Below, in pieces: positions 55,487-63,952 of a DNA stretch of 64,000 nucleotides (its first letter is position 1; every line of letters begins with the position of its first letter). The stretch covers positions 2,971,001-3,035,000 of the forward strand of contig NC_014551.1 of assembly GCF_000196735.1 (NCBI RefSeq). The letters run 5' to 3'. A program made the position numbers and the translations under genes. The notes below the pieces were generated by a model. The model made no database searches. It worked only from the letters and a program-made list of their open reading frames with translations, and was not told the DNA's origin. Source of the stretch: Bacillus amyloliquefaciens DSM 7 = ATCC 23350 (lineage in GTDB: Bacteria; Bacillota; Bacilli; Bacillales; Bacillaceae).

Positions 55487-55865
55487 TTGTTATAACAGCC
55501 AGCGTGCAGCGGGAAACACAGATCAGCCTTTCTCTTTCATCAAAAATTTTAATCTCGTAAACAATGGTTGTTCTGCCTGTATGAACGGGTTGCGCAATCG
55601 CCGTGACCGTACCGCCCTCTTTCACGGATTTTAAATGATTGGCGTTAATCTCAAGTCCGACACACGCCTGTGACGACTGATCGATAAAATGCTGGGCCCC
55701 GACACTGGCTGCGGTCTCCGCCAGCGCTGCTGATGCGCCTCCGTGCAGATATCCGAAAGGCTGCACCGTCCTCTTATCCACCGGCATAACCGCGACGCAT
55801 CTTCCCGCCGTGTTTTCAGTGATTTCAATGCCGAGTGCGCCGAGCAATGTATTTTTCAGATTCAT
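55482..55865 (-). CDS. yuxO: Hotdog-fold acyl-CoA thioesterase YuxO
   Basis: This 127-residue hotdog thioesterase of the PaaI/YdiI type has the HGGASAALAETAAS helix near residue 42, whose Gly-Gly and Glu contribute to the active site, and CVGLEINANHLKSVKEG near 68. Homologues hydrolyse 1,4-dihydroxy-2-naphthoyl-CoA (menaquinone synthesis) or other aryl-CoA esters; the natural substrate of YuxO is not certain. It lies 21 bases downstream of comA on the same strand (formerly comA operon protein 2), so both are co-transcribed. Confidence 0.88.
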   Translation of the reverse strand: MNLKNTLLGALGIEITENTAGRCVAVMPVDKRTVQPFGYLHGGASAALAETAASVGAQHFIDQSSQACVGLEINANHLKSVKEGGTVTAIAQPVHTGRTTIVYEIKIFDERERLICVSRCTLAVITK

Positions 55866-55886
55866 AGGTCATTCTCCTTTCAAGGT

Positions 55887-56531
55887 TTATAGTACGTTAT
55901 CTGACTTGGCGATCAGCACCGCTTCTGTACGGGAGCCGACATTCAGCTTGTTAAAAATGGATGTCAGGCTGTATTCAATCGACCGCTTGCTTAAGTGAAG
56001 CGCATCGGCGATTTCCTGATTGGTCAAACCTTTTTCGACCTCTTGAAGAATATGGCGCTCTCTCGGTGTTAACCGATCCTGCTCACTTTGAGGGGAAGAA
56101 GACGTTTTTGTTTTTTGCTGGGTCAACAGCTGTTTGAAATAGGAGAAATCAACTAAAATCTGTCCGTTAAGCACGTGATATATGTATTGCATGATTTTCT
56201 CTTTAGACTCGGTTTTGCTGATGGCACCGTGCAGACCCGCGCGGATGGATTCTTCAAAATAATCTTCAACCTCATAACCTGTGTAAACAATGATTTTGCA
56301 GAGAGGATTCTCTTTTAAGATTTTCTTGGAAAGCTCTATGCCGCTGAGGTCATCACCCAGATTTAAATCCATTAATATGAGATCGTAAGCTGAAAAATCA
56401 TGCCGAAGAACGAATTGTTCACTGGCATCGGGACTAAGGCAATCGACAGAAAGATTCGTGTCCGTTTCCAGCATCGTCTTGGTGCCCTCCATGACAGCCG
56501 GATGATCATCAATCACTAGTATCTTTTTCAT
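55887..56531 (-). CDS. comA: Competence response regulator ComA
   Basis: This 214-residue NarL/LuxR-type response regulator is phosphorylated by ComP. The receiver domain has the acidic residues DD (8-9), the phospho-Asp at residue 55 in LILMDLNLG and the Lys in ISKTESK; the DNA-binding helix-turn-helix is LTNQEIADALHLSKRSIEYSLTSIF near 165-190. It activates srfA, degQ, rap genes and others at TTGCGG-type dyads. The start is ATG 56531 behind GGGAGG; the frame is open seven codons upstream without a site. It lies 80 bases downstream of comP. Confidence 0.94.
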   Translation of the reverse strand: MKKILVIDDHPAVMEGTKTMLETDTNLSVDCLSPDASEQFVLRHDFSAYDLILMDLNLGDDLSGIELSKKILKENPLCKIIVYTGYEVEDYFEESIRAGLHGAISKTESKEKIMQYIYHVLNGQILVDFSYFKQLLTQQKTKTSSSPQSEQDRLTPRERHILQEVEKGLTNQEIADALHLSKRSIEYSLTSIFNKLNVGSRTEAVLIAKSDNVL

Positions 56532-56611
56532 GGTTTCCTCCCTTTTACTCATTCATTTCCATTTTATTAAAAAGACTTGGCTTCTGCCAAGTCGATTTAG
56601 TGATAAATTGG

Positions 56612-58918
56612 TTACAATTCCATTTCAATATCCGCTTTAAAACCATTTCCTTCACTTGTGTCGATTTTCATCCGGCCGTCAAGCGCCCGGACGCGCTCCT
56701 TAATACCCGAAAGCCCCATGCTCATCGCCTGTCCGCTGCCTTCCTCCTGATTGCATCCGACCCCGTCATCTTCATAATGCAGAATCACTTTATTTTGAAT
56801 GCTGATCAGCATAATCAGCACCTCATTCGCCTGTGAATGCTTCATGGCATTCGAAAGAAATTCCTGAATGATGCGGTACAAATTCAGCTGCGTATCCAAA
56901 TCCAGCGCCGCCGTAAACCGTCCCGTATTCAGACGGATATGAAACGGCGCACGCTCCTGCTGCTGAGCGGCAAGCTTGGATACCGCCTTCACCAGACCCA
57001 AATCATACAGCAGCTGAGGCCGAAGCTCATGACACGTCTCCCGGGTCATCAAAATCACATCCGACATCTGCTCATTCATCTGATGAAGCTTGTCCTGCAC
57101 CTCTATGTGACAAGGCTCTTCTTTCTTAAAATCGGCCAGAAACAGCTCACACTGGCGTTTCAAAGAAATCAAATCCTGCAGCACCGAATCATGCAGATCA
57201 CGGGCCAAATCCGACCGCTGCTTTTCCTCAATCGTAAACATCAGCTTTTTGAGCCAGACCGGGTTTGAACCTTGTTGTTTTAGATCTTGTAAATGGTTCA
57301 TGAGTTCTTCGATCTGTAAAATGTTTTCCATCGAAACACTTGTATAAAAAGACAATGTCTTTAACCAAGAGATTTCATCCCTTGTCAGCCTTGGGGTATT
57401 AATGCTGGATAAACAGAGCAAAATGTATGAATTTGCCCCTCTTTCTCCAATCTTCATCAGAAATCCTTGATTTACTTCAATTATCTTCCCAATCTCTGAT
57501 GTGACTTTATCAAATTCTTTTTTATACGGCTGCCAATTCGGTTCGATGTTTTGTTTATCAAAATAAAGAATATCTCCGTCTGAACTGATTTCAAAAATGT
57601 AAGCCTTACTTACAGGTAATACATCCAATATAGTCTTTTTCAGATTCATAAACACTTGATTTAAAGCTGACACACTTTTAAGAAGCTGTGTATATTTATA
57701 AATGCTGTCTTGATAATTGTATTTTTCTGAAAAACGTTTCAAACGGAATTTATAGTCTAAAACCTCTTTGGTGTAAAAGACCGCCAAAAAAATCAAAAAC
57801 ACATATAAAGTGATTTGAATGGTGTTAAAATGATTACCTTTACTTTCATATAAGATTGACAGCCATACAACCCCTATTGTAGGAACAATAGACAAAAAAC
57901 TATAGTATCTAATTCTTCCCAACAAAAAATCTATATCATAAATCTTGTTGACAACAAATTGATAAACCAATGCCAATGGAATAATGAGCAGAAACGGAGC
58001 AGTTACTATAGCTGAATAAATATACTGTCCTAAAATAACTTCAGAAAGAAGATAAAGAACAGTAAATGGTAAAAAAGCTATTGTGTTAGATATTAGTAAC
58101 ACTTTTAATAGATAAGCATGATCTCTCTTTCTATAAATAATGGCATAATAAACAATATACATATACACTATTAGTATCTCGATAAAAAATGACAATAAAT
58201 TCATGTCTCTAACAAAGTATAAATCATATCGATATCTAAAAAGTTCTGTAACAATGTTAAGGACAGGTAAACAGTAAAGAATATATACTATACTCTTTGC
58301 TGAAAATTTTATTTTTAATTCTTTAAAATATTGATATAAAAAATGCAGGTATAGTACAGGCACATTTAAAAAAGTAAAAAGATTAACATATCTATTTATC
58401 TCATATCCTCTTGTTACACCGCCTGCACTTAAATAAGCTATCGATATAAAAATTAAGAAGCAGATTAGAATATAAGCAGAAACTGTATTTTTTATACGAT
58501 TGACTTTGTATATATAGAAAATACATAATAAGCTTAGTGCAAATAATATACAAGGGACAATATAAATAAAGAAACTAACTGAACTGTTTAAAGACAAATC
58601 CTCTGAACCATGCAATTGAATTTCATGATTACGTCTCTCAACCTTTAAGTTATTAGCCTTTGCTAAATAACCATTTTTGATATTTTGAGAAGAAGGCATG
58701 TGCCCATTTATCTGTAGAATTTTGTCCCCTTCTTTTAAATTCAAGTATCTTCCGTAAGAAGATTTTGTAATTTTAACAACTTCAAACTCATGTTTTGATG
58801 TTTCAACAACATAGGTTCCGACTAAAATTCCATTCTGGGTAAAGTATATAATATGTGCAATATAGAAAAAACTAAATATCAACAGTGCGATTGAAAGATG
58901 CTTAATAAAATACCTCAA
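56612..58918 (-). CDS. comP: ComX sensor histidine kinase ComP
   Basis: This 768-residue membrane kinase senses ComX and phosphorylates ComA. The N-terminal half is membrane-bound: TM1 (5-25), a PDZ-like extracellular loop (about 28-110, SSYGRYLNLKEGDKILQINGH) and about seven more helices to residue 365. Then come a GAF-like linker, the HisKA_3 box RSDLARDLHDSVLQDLISLK with the phosphorylated His near 570, and HATPase motifs HYEDDGVGC and GLSGIKERV. Translation starts from TTG 58918 with AAGAGAG upstream. The kinase end has normal GC and the sensor part is very AT-rich, changing near 57270, consistent with pherotype exchange. Confidence 0.93.
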   Translation of the reverse strand: MRYFIKHLSIALLIFSFFYIAHIIYFTQNGILVGTYVVETSKHEFEVVKITKSSYGRYLNLKEGDKILQINGHMPSSQNIKNGYLAKANNLKVERRNHEIQLHGSEDLSLNSSVSFFIYIVPCILFALSLLCIFYIYKVNRIKNTVSAYILICFLIFISIAYLSAGGVTRGYEINRYVNLFTFLNVPVLYLHFLYQYFKELKIKFSAKSIVYILYCLPVLNIVTELFRYRYDLYFVRDMNLLSFFIEILIVYMYIVYYAIIYRKRDHAYLLKVLLISNTIAFLPFTVLYLLSEVILGQYIYSAIVTAPFLLIIPLALVYQFVVNKIYDIDFLLGRIRYYSFLSIVPTIGVVWLSILYESKGNHFNTIQITLYVFLIFLAVFYTKEVLDYKFRLKRFSEKYNYQDSIYKYTQLLKSVSALNQVFMNLKKTILDVLPVSKAYIFEISSDGDILYFDKQNIEPNWQPYKKEFDKVTSEIGKIIEVNQGFLMKIGERGANSYILLCLSSINTPRLTRDEISWLKTLSFYTSVSMENILQIEELMNHLQDLKQQGSNPVWLKKLMFTIEEKQRSDLARDLHDSVLQDLISLKRQCELFLADFKKEEPCHIEVQDKLHQMNEQMSDVILMTRETCHELRPQLLYDLGLVKAVSKLAAQQQERAPFHIRLNTGRFTAALDLDTQLNLYRIIQEFLSNAMKHSQANEVLIMLISIQNKVILHYEDDGVGCNQEEGSGQAMSMGLSGIKERVRALDGRMKIDTSEGNGFKADIEMEL

Positions 58919-58940
58919 TGGATCACAACTCTCTTAAAAA

Positions 58941-59117
58941 TTATTGATCCCAAAATGTAAATTCAGGTTTTTTCTTATAAGTGCTGTTACTGAATATTTC
59001 TATAATCGCGGGGATAATTGAATGGGGAATTCCGATCAAGCAAACTTCCCCCTCTTCCAATTGATGGATCACTCTTGGATTTTCTATAAGATAATTCACA
59101 ATGTCTTGTTTCTTCAT
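58941..59117 (-). CDS. comX: Quorum-sensing pre-pheromone ComX
   Basis: This 58-residue precursor of the ComX pheromone, MKKQDIVNYLIENPRVIHQL at its start, lies between comQ and comP on the same strand. The conserved Trp is residue 56 (FTFWDQ), third from the C terminus; ComQ is expected to attach a farnesyl or geranyl group to it before release of the C-terminal peptide of about 6-10 residues. ATG 59117 follows GGGGGAG. The variable C-terminal sequence defines the pherotype and differs from that of strain 168 (ending RQWGD). The gene is below the usual length cut-off but its context makes it secure. Confidence 0.93.
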   Translation of the reverse strand: MKKQDIVNYLIENPRVIHQLEEGEVCLIGIPHSIIPAIIEIFSNSTYKKKPEFTFWDQ

Positions 59118-59135
59118 ATTACTCCCCCATAATTC

Positions 59136-60032
59136 TCACCATAGTTTAATTCTTATGTTCAACTTTTCCATTTCGTTATAAATTTCATTTTCATATATTT
59201 TAATTAACATTAAAACATATTGTCTGACTCCTGCTTTACACAGCAATTCTTCAAAATAATTTCTGTCCGATATGAGAGAGTAATAGCTGTTTTTAGAATT
59301 CATCATATTTAAAACTTTTTTTGAGGCACTATTAAACTGACGATTTAAAAACAAGTTTATCAAAGTTCTTTTCTTCTTCTTTATATCACTACGGCTTTTA
59401 TCAAATAAACCATAATAGTCATTTTCAATTTGTTTAATAACGCCAATTTTATAAGAATAATTCTCAATTGTTGCGTTAAATTCACCACTTGCAAGCATCG
59501 CCCCTAAAACAGCTGACATTGCAGTTAACGATCCTGATTTCTGTTTTATCATATGTAAACACTCTTCTTCAGTCTCCGGGAAATTTCTTAGATCATTATG
59601 CTGACCTTGCATTGCATTTAGGGCATATTTTATTGCAAGTCTTGAAAAATCGATGTTTGATTCAAGCTCACAAATGGCTTGCAGGCTTATTGAATACAGA
59701 GAAGTAGCCGCATTCAGGGATATAGCATGGTCAGTTTGCATCCATGCCTTATTAAAGTTATCTTCATCTTCAATATCGTCAAAAATATCAAAAGCTAAAA
59801 TTAAAAGTTCAATTCCAGCGGCCAGTAGTGTGATTTCCGAGGAATGTGTACCCTTAAAAGCAACATAATGCTGGAAAGCAAGGACACCGAATGAAAAGTG
59901 CTTCTTTTCATTAATGAAGGTCAAAAGAGTCTCTTCTAAATGTAGATTATCGACTTTATCCCCAACAATTTCCTTCATCTTCCCTTTAATCGTTTCGGCA
60001 TCTAAACACATTTGCTCAATAATTGTCTTCAC
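59136..60032 (-). CDS. comQ: ComX-modifying isoprenyl transferase ComQ
   Basis: This 298-residue enzyme of the trans-isoprenyl diphosphate synthase fold modifies the ComX Trp. The first Asp-rich motif is [12 protein letters not shown] near residues 77-88; the second is represented by [17 protein letters not shown] near 205-220. The N-terminal [18 protein letters not shown] region corresponds to the substrate pocket. ATG 60032 lies at a GGGTGAAG-type site. It ends 18 bases before comX. Its DNA is strongly AT-rich, like comX and the comP sensor part. Confidence 0.92.
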   Translation of the reverse strand: MKTIIEQMCLDAETIKGKMKEIVGDKVDNLHLEETLLTFINEKKHFSFGVLAFQHYVAFKGTHSSEITLLAAGIELLILAFDIFDDIEDEDNFNKAWMQTDHAISLNAATSLYSISLQAICELESNIDFSRLAIKYALNAMQGQHNDLRNFPETEEECLHMIKQKSGSLTAMSAVLGAMLASGEFNATIENYSYKIGVIKQIENDYYGLFDKSRSDIKKKKRTLINLFLNRQFNSASKKVLNMMNSKNSYYSLISDRNYFEELLCKAGVRQYVLMLIKIYENEIYNEMEKLNIRIKLW

Positions 60033-60134
60033 CCTCCCATTCTATTTTACTAAATGCAGGTGATGAAAGACAGCAGGTTTTTCGTTTTTTAACAATCGTA
60101 TAATACTTTATCCATGAAATGGGTGAAAAATGCA

Positions 60135-60166
60135 CAAAAAAAAGACTTGTTTCCAAGTCTTTTTAA
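60135..60166 (-). terminator. degQ terminator
   Basis: AAGACTTG pairs with CAAGTCTT around TTTC, followed on the minus strand by eight T residues; the degQ stop lies at the stem base. Confidence 0.88.
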
Positions 60167-60303
60167 GAAATTTTCATTGCATATGAGAATTTATCGAGCT
60201 GATCAATGCTTTTGTTAATGTTTCGTAATGAGTCGGTTGTTTCTCTGATATCATTTTCAAGTCGGAATAATAATTGCTTTACTTCTTCTAATTTCTTTTC
60301 CAC
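60163..60303 (-). CDS. degQ: Degradation enzyme regulator DegQ
   Basis: This 46-residue helical protein (MEKKLEEVKQLLFRLENDI at the start; SYAMKIS at the end) is nearly the same as B. subtilis DegQ, with Arg in place of Lys at residue 20. DegQ stimulates phosphotransfer from DegS to DegU and so raises secreted protease, levansucrase and lipopeptide production. The start codon is GTG 60303, ten bases after AAAGGAG; a GTG nine bases earlier is too close. It has its own terminator and a ComA-type site upstream, which links quorum sensing to degradative enzymes. Confidence 0.94.
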   Translation of the reverse strand: MEKKLEEVKQLLFRLENDIRETTDSLRNINKSIDQLDKFSYAMKIS

Positions 60304-60433
60304 CGTTTCCACACTCCTTTTTTTGAAAGATCAATGAATTGTGTATGGTGAACGAGTCCTAGGTATTTGATCTGTTACTAATAGTGTAAACGTTTTTGCG
60401 GGATTTTTCACCGAAAAGTATGTGTAAAAGTAT

Positions 60434-60449
60434 CTGCGTGACACCGCAA
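60434..60449 (-). promoter_or_regulatory. ComA box upstream of degQ
   Basis: On the minus strand TTGCGG-TGTC-ACGCAG matches the ComA dyad TTGCGG-N4-CCGCAA in 10 of 12 positions. A further TTGCGG (60396-60401) with CCGAAA nearby may be a second, weaker site. It lies 131 bases upstream of the degQ start. Confidence 0.65.
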
Positions 60450-60469
60450 ACCACGGTAATCCCATAGTC

Positions 60470-60697
60470 CCGAACAGAGCATTTGGCGAACAGGACTATA
60501 TAACTACCATAAAGGCAGACGTTTGGGATGAAGCAGATCAATCTGGTGGTTCTGCTGGTTTTTTAACGGTTTTCCGACAAACCGCTAAGGACTATAGTCC
60601 CTGACGTCGCAATTTCAAAAGAGAATGGGCGAACAGCGTCGCATAACCACCGACAAACACCGAAAAGACCGCAACACCCGCATTGTGGTCTTTTTGC
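60470..60697 (+). other. Structured gene-free region between degQ and yuzC
   Basis: The region from 60304 to 60767 has no gene. This part contains ATAGTCC (60464-60490 area) pairing with GGACTAT, a second GGACTATAGTCC palindrome near 60591-60602, and a pair of GGCGAACA repeats. It ends in a strong plus-strand terminator (60662-60696). This suggests an untranslated plus-strand transcript, or a regulatory DNA region; no known RNA family is recognised and no convincing protein frame is present. Confidence 0.35.
60662..60696 (+). terminator. Terminator upstream of yuzC
   Basis: AAAAGACCGCAA (60663-60674) pairs with TTGTGGTCTTTT (one G-T pair), then T. No protein gene on the plus strand precedes it. 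Confidence 0.7.
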
Positions 60698-60767
60698 ATG
60701 TCATAACTCGTTATCACGCCGCCTATACTCATGTATAACGAATGTTATCTCAGAAGGAGGCCGCCGC

Positions 60768-61109
60768 ATGCTTTATGTGTATCCATGCTGTCCTGTTTTC
60801 GCCGCGCCATACCGCAATCCTGCGCCTGCTCCCACGATTCACGCAGATATTTTGACAGCGTCCGCAAAAGAGGCTGCGGGCATGCTGGAGGACGCCCGCC
60901 TGCTCCTTGCGCGGCTGTCGGCGTCAAAAGAGCTTGCGCGCCGCATCCTCACCGCAGCGCAATCATCTGACGCCGCGGCGGTCAAGCGGCTCATTAAGCA
61001 GACCGGCATCAAAAATGATTTTGATGTGACATTTAATCCCGACGGCATCCGTGTCAGTCTGTTCAGAGAGCAAAGCCGGTTCATCATCGCCCTCAGGTGG
61101 TCGGCTTAA
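60768..61109 (+). CDS. yuzC: YuzC
   Basis: This 113-residue protein begins MLYVYPCCPVFAAPYRNP, followed by a helical Ala-rich middle (residues 27-70) and an end region DVTFNPDGIRVSLFREQS. It corresponds by position and general sequence to B. subtilis YuzC, for which only an association with sporulation has been suggested. No catalytic motif is visible. ATG 60768 follows AGAAGGAGG. The GC-rich codon use differs from the AT-rich comQXP block next to it. It converges with yuxH with a seven-base gap and no visible terminator. Confidence 0.8.
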   Translation: MLYVYPCCPVFAAPYRNPAPAPTIHADILTASAKEAAGMLEDARLLLARLSASKELARRILTAAQSSDAAAVKRLIKQTGIKNDFDVTFNPDGIRVSLFREQSRFIIALRWSA

Positions 61110-61115
61110 AGCGCC

Positions 61116-62339
61116 TCAATTCACGATAAGCTGCCGGCACCATTCGATCGCCTGTAAGTAACATTCATATGCTTCTTCTTTGTCCAGTTCTTTTCCCCAC
61201 TCGTCACAGTCCCAGTTGTTGCATTCAATGGCTTTGACGAGCCCGAGCATCATGTAATAATCGTTTTCATAACCGAGCAGCGCCTGTCCGACTTCATCAA
61301 TTAAAGGCAGTTCTTTGACTATGTCCTCAAGCTCTCTCTGGAGAAGCGTATCGATGAGTGAAAACATGCCGATCAGCATGTAAGAGGAAGGCTGCGGTCT
61401 TCCGGTTCTTTTCGCCAGCAGTTCGCACAGCTTGGCCCTGATTAAAGAAATCTTAATGATTTCTTTTTGGCTTGAGTGGCTTTTCGCCGTTAAATCTCTG
61501 AATGAAAGAATGTAAATCAAACGCTTAATCTCATTCAGCCCAAGCATCATGATGGCCTGCTGGATGCTGTCTATCTTTTTTTTCAGCCTTGTTTGCGATC
61601 CGTTTAAAAAACGCAGAATCTGATACGATAATGTAACGTCCCGCTCTATGTATTCCGTTACGCGCTCTATATTGGGCTGGTCTTGGTTTAATTCGTTTAA
61701 AAGCTGGTAGTAAGAATGAAAATGAAACGTCAGATCATTTCCGCTGATGACACGCGGTTCACTGAAAAAATATCCTTGAAACAGGTGAAAGCCGTCTATG
61801 GCTGCCTGTTTATAATCTTTTCTTGTCTCCACTTTCTCCGCTAAATAAATCAGATTTTTACAGCTGTACGTCTGAATGATTTTTTTGCGTTCCAGACGCG
61901 AAGATTGCAGGAAATCGATTTTTAAAATATCAATATATTTCATCAGCTGTTCCAATAATTCTTCATTTGCCGGATTGATGGCGTAAAAATCATCAAGTGC
62001 TAATGTATATCCTAATTTCTTCAGCTGTCTGCATCTTGAGATCAGTGCCGGAGTGATCGGTATGTCTTCAAGAATTTCGATAATGAGCTGGTCAGGATCA
62101 AAGGAGGTAGGGAGATCTGAAAACATCAGGCTTTCTGTAAAATTCACAAAGCAGCGTTTCCCCTCTGTCAGCTTTTCGATCCCGATGTTGATAAAGCTGT
62201 TTATAATGAGATCTGTAGTAGCTTTATCTCCGTCCGCGGCCGAATAACGGTTCTCTTCACTCTCCCGGTAAAGAAGTTCATAAGCAACAACCTGTTCGTT
62301 TCTGTTGAAGATAGGCTGTCTCGCAACAAACACCTTCAT
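61116..62339 (-). CDS. yuxH: EAL-HDOD signalling protein YuxH
   Basis: This 407-residue protein has an N-terminal EAL-like domain (about 1-190), in which the EAL triad itself is replaced by ELL (VAYELLYRE), with LALDDFYA and KIDFLQ following, and a C-terminal HDOD domain (about 195-395). The HDOD domain shows LSYQILRFLNGSQTRLKKKIDSI and LLAKRTGRPQPSSYMLIGMFSLID. B. subtilis YuxH is reported as a c-di-GMP phosphodiesterase, although several metal-binding residues of active EAL domains are altered. ATG 62339 lies behind a GGGGGTAAATG sequence. Confidence 0.9.
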   Translation of the reverse strand: MKVFVARQPIFNRNEQVVAYELLYRESEENRYSAADGDKATTDLIINSFINIGIEKLTEGKRCFVNFTESLMFSDLPTSFDPDQLIIEILEDIPITPALISRCRQLKKLGYTLALDDFYAINPANEELLEQLMKYIDILKIDFLQSSRLERKKIIQTYSCKNLIYLAEKVETRKDYKQAAIDGFHLFQGYFFSEPRVISGNDLTFHFHSYYQLLNELNQDQPNIERVTEYIERDVTLSYQILRFLNGSQTRLKKKIDSIQQAIMMLGLNEIKRLIYILSFRDLTAKSHSSQKEIIKISLIRAKLCELLAKRTGRPQPSSYMLIGMFSLIDTLLQRELEDIVKELPLIDEVGQALLGYENDYYMMLGLVKAIECNNWDCDEWGKELDKEEAYECYLQAIEWCRQLIVN

Positions 62340-62426
62340 TCATTTACCCCCTTAGGTGCGGCCTTCGAACATAAGTATATCAAATAACTTGACGAAATTT
62401 GTCTAAATGTGAAAAATATTATCACA

Positions 62427-62462
62427 AACAAAAAGCCTTTCCAGAGAAAGGAAAGGCCGTTT
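62427..62462 (-). terminator. pncB terminator
   Basis: AGCCTTTCC pairs with GGAAAGGC(C), followed on the minus strand by TTTTT, just after the pncB stop. Confidence 0.85.
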
Positions 62463-62468
62463 TATCAT

Positions 62469-63935
62469 CTATTCAAGCTCCCGTTTCAGCTTGCTTTTGA
62501 TCTCATGAATCCGCTGCATTTTGTTGCTCCAGCAGTCTTCACTTAAATCGACCGGATATTCTTCCGGCTTGCTGATCCGTTTGTATTCCTCCCACAGAAG
62601 TTTGAGGTTTTCCTGGACATATTGCTGGATATCGGTAATTTCTGGATTATCATAACATAAAACGCCGTTTTCAAAAATCGGCTCATGCAGGTCTTTCGCA
62701 TAGAAATCAGTGACGAATTTACTGACGAATGTATGAACGGGATGGAACATTTTTAAGCGTTTCTGGTCGTTTACCCGCTCGTCATAAAGAGCGATATAAT
62801 CCCCTTCAGAGTGATGATTCAGCTTGTTGATAATCCGGTATACTTTCTTTCTTCCCGGCGTTGTCACTTTTTCAGGGTTTGACGAAATTTTGATAGTATC
62901 GGTCAGTTTGCCGTCCTCTTCAATGGCCACAAGCTTGTAAACCGCGCCGAGGGCCGGCTGATCGTATGCGGTAATCAGTTTTGTGCCGATTCCCCACGTA
63001 TCGATTTTCGCTCCCTGCGATTTCAGATTTAAGATCGTATGCTCATCAAGGTCGCTTGAAGCGATAACCTTTGCGTCTTTGAAACCCGCTTCATCAAGCA
63101 TTTCACGCGCTTTTTTTGACAGGTACGCCAAGTCCCCGCTGTCCAGGCGGATGCCGATGAAGTTGATCCGGTCGCCGAATTCCTTCGCGACTTTAATCGC
63201 ATTCGGCATGCCTGAACGGATCGTATCGTACGTATCTACGAGAAACACGCAATCTCTGTGCGTCTCCGCATATTTCTTAAAAGCCGTATATTCATCACGG
63301 TACGCTTGCACGAGCGCATGGGCGTGCGTGCCGGATACCGGGATATTAAAGCGCTTTCCGGCTCTTACATTACTCGTCGCGCTGAAGCCGCCGATCAGGG
63401 CCGCTCTCGCTCCCCACATAGCCGCATCCATTTCATGGGCGCGCCGCGTGCCGAATTCAAGGGCGTCCTCATCACCGACAACGCCTTTAATGCGGGCTGC
63501 TTTTGTCGCGATTAATGTTTGGTAATTCACAATGTTAAGCAGAGCCGTCTCAATCAGCTGCGCTTCAATGAGGGGCGCTTCGACCCGCATAATCGGTTCG
63601 TTGTTAAAAACGAGCTCTCCTTCTTTCATGCTGTAAAGAGACCCGGTAAAAGAAAGATCCCGTAAATACTCAATGAAATCATCATCATAGTGCAATTCCG
63701 TTTTTAAATAATTCAGATCGCTGTCGGTAAATTTGAAGTTCTCCAAGTAATCGATTGCTTTTTCTAAGCCCGCAAATACCGCATAGCCGTTTTCAAAGGG
63801 AAGCTTTCTGAAAAAAAGCTCAAAGATCGCTTTTTTCTCATGAATGCCGTCTCTCCAGTACGTTTCGGCCATATTAATTTGATAAAGATCTGTATGTAAA
63901 GACAAACTGTCGTCTTTAAAACCATGCTCCACCAA
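62469..63935 (-). CDS. pncB: Nicotinate phosphoribosyltransferase PncB
   Basis: PncB makes nicotinate mononucleotide from nicotinate and PRPP with ATP, in the NAD salvage pathway. The 488 residues match B. subtilis PncB (YueK) closely. Landmarks are LYQINMAETYWRDG near residue 17, FGTRRAHEMDAAMWGARAALIGGFSATSN near 165-193, the conserved His in SGTHAHALVQAYRDE near 205, and VDTYDTIRSGMPNAI near 232. TTG 63935 is nine bases behind AAGGGG. The preceding gene on this strand appears to be the nicotinamidase, which supplies the substrate. Confidence 0.94.
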   Translation of the reverse strand: MVEHGFKDDSLSLHTDLYQINMAETYWRDGIHEKKAIFELFFRKLPFENGYAVFAGLEKAIDYLENFKFTDSDLNYLKTELHYDDDFIEYLRDLSFTGSLYSMKEGELVFNNEPIMRVEAPLIEAQLIETALLNIVNYQTLIATKAARIKGVVGDEDALEFGTRRAHEMDAAMWGARAALIGGFSATSNVRAGKRFNIPVSGTHAHALVQAYRDEYTAFKKYAETHRDCVFLVDTYDTIRSGMPNAIKVAKEFGDRINFIGIRLDSGDLAYLSKKAREMLDEAGFKDAKVIASSDLDEHTILNLKSQGAKIDTWGIGTKLITAYDQPALGAVYKLVAIEEDGKLTDTIKISSNPEKVTTPGRKKVYRIINKLNHHSEGDYIALYDERVNDQKRLKMFHPVHTFVSKFVTDFYAKDLHEPIFENGVLCYDNPEITDIQQYVQENLKLLWEEYKRISKPEEYPVDLSEDCWSNKMQRIHEIKSKLKRELE

Positions 63936-63952
63936 AATTATTTTCCCCTTCC

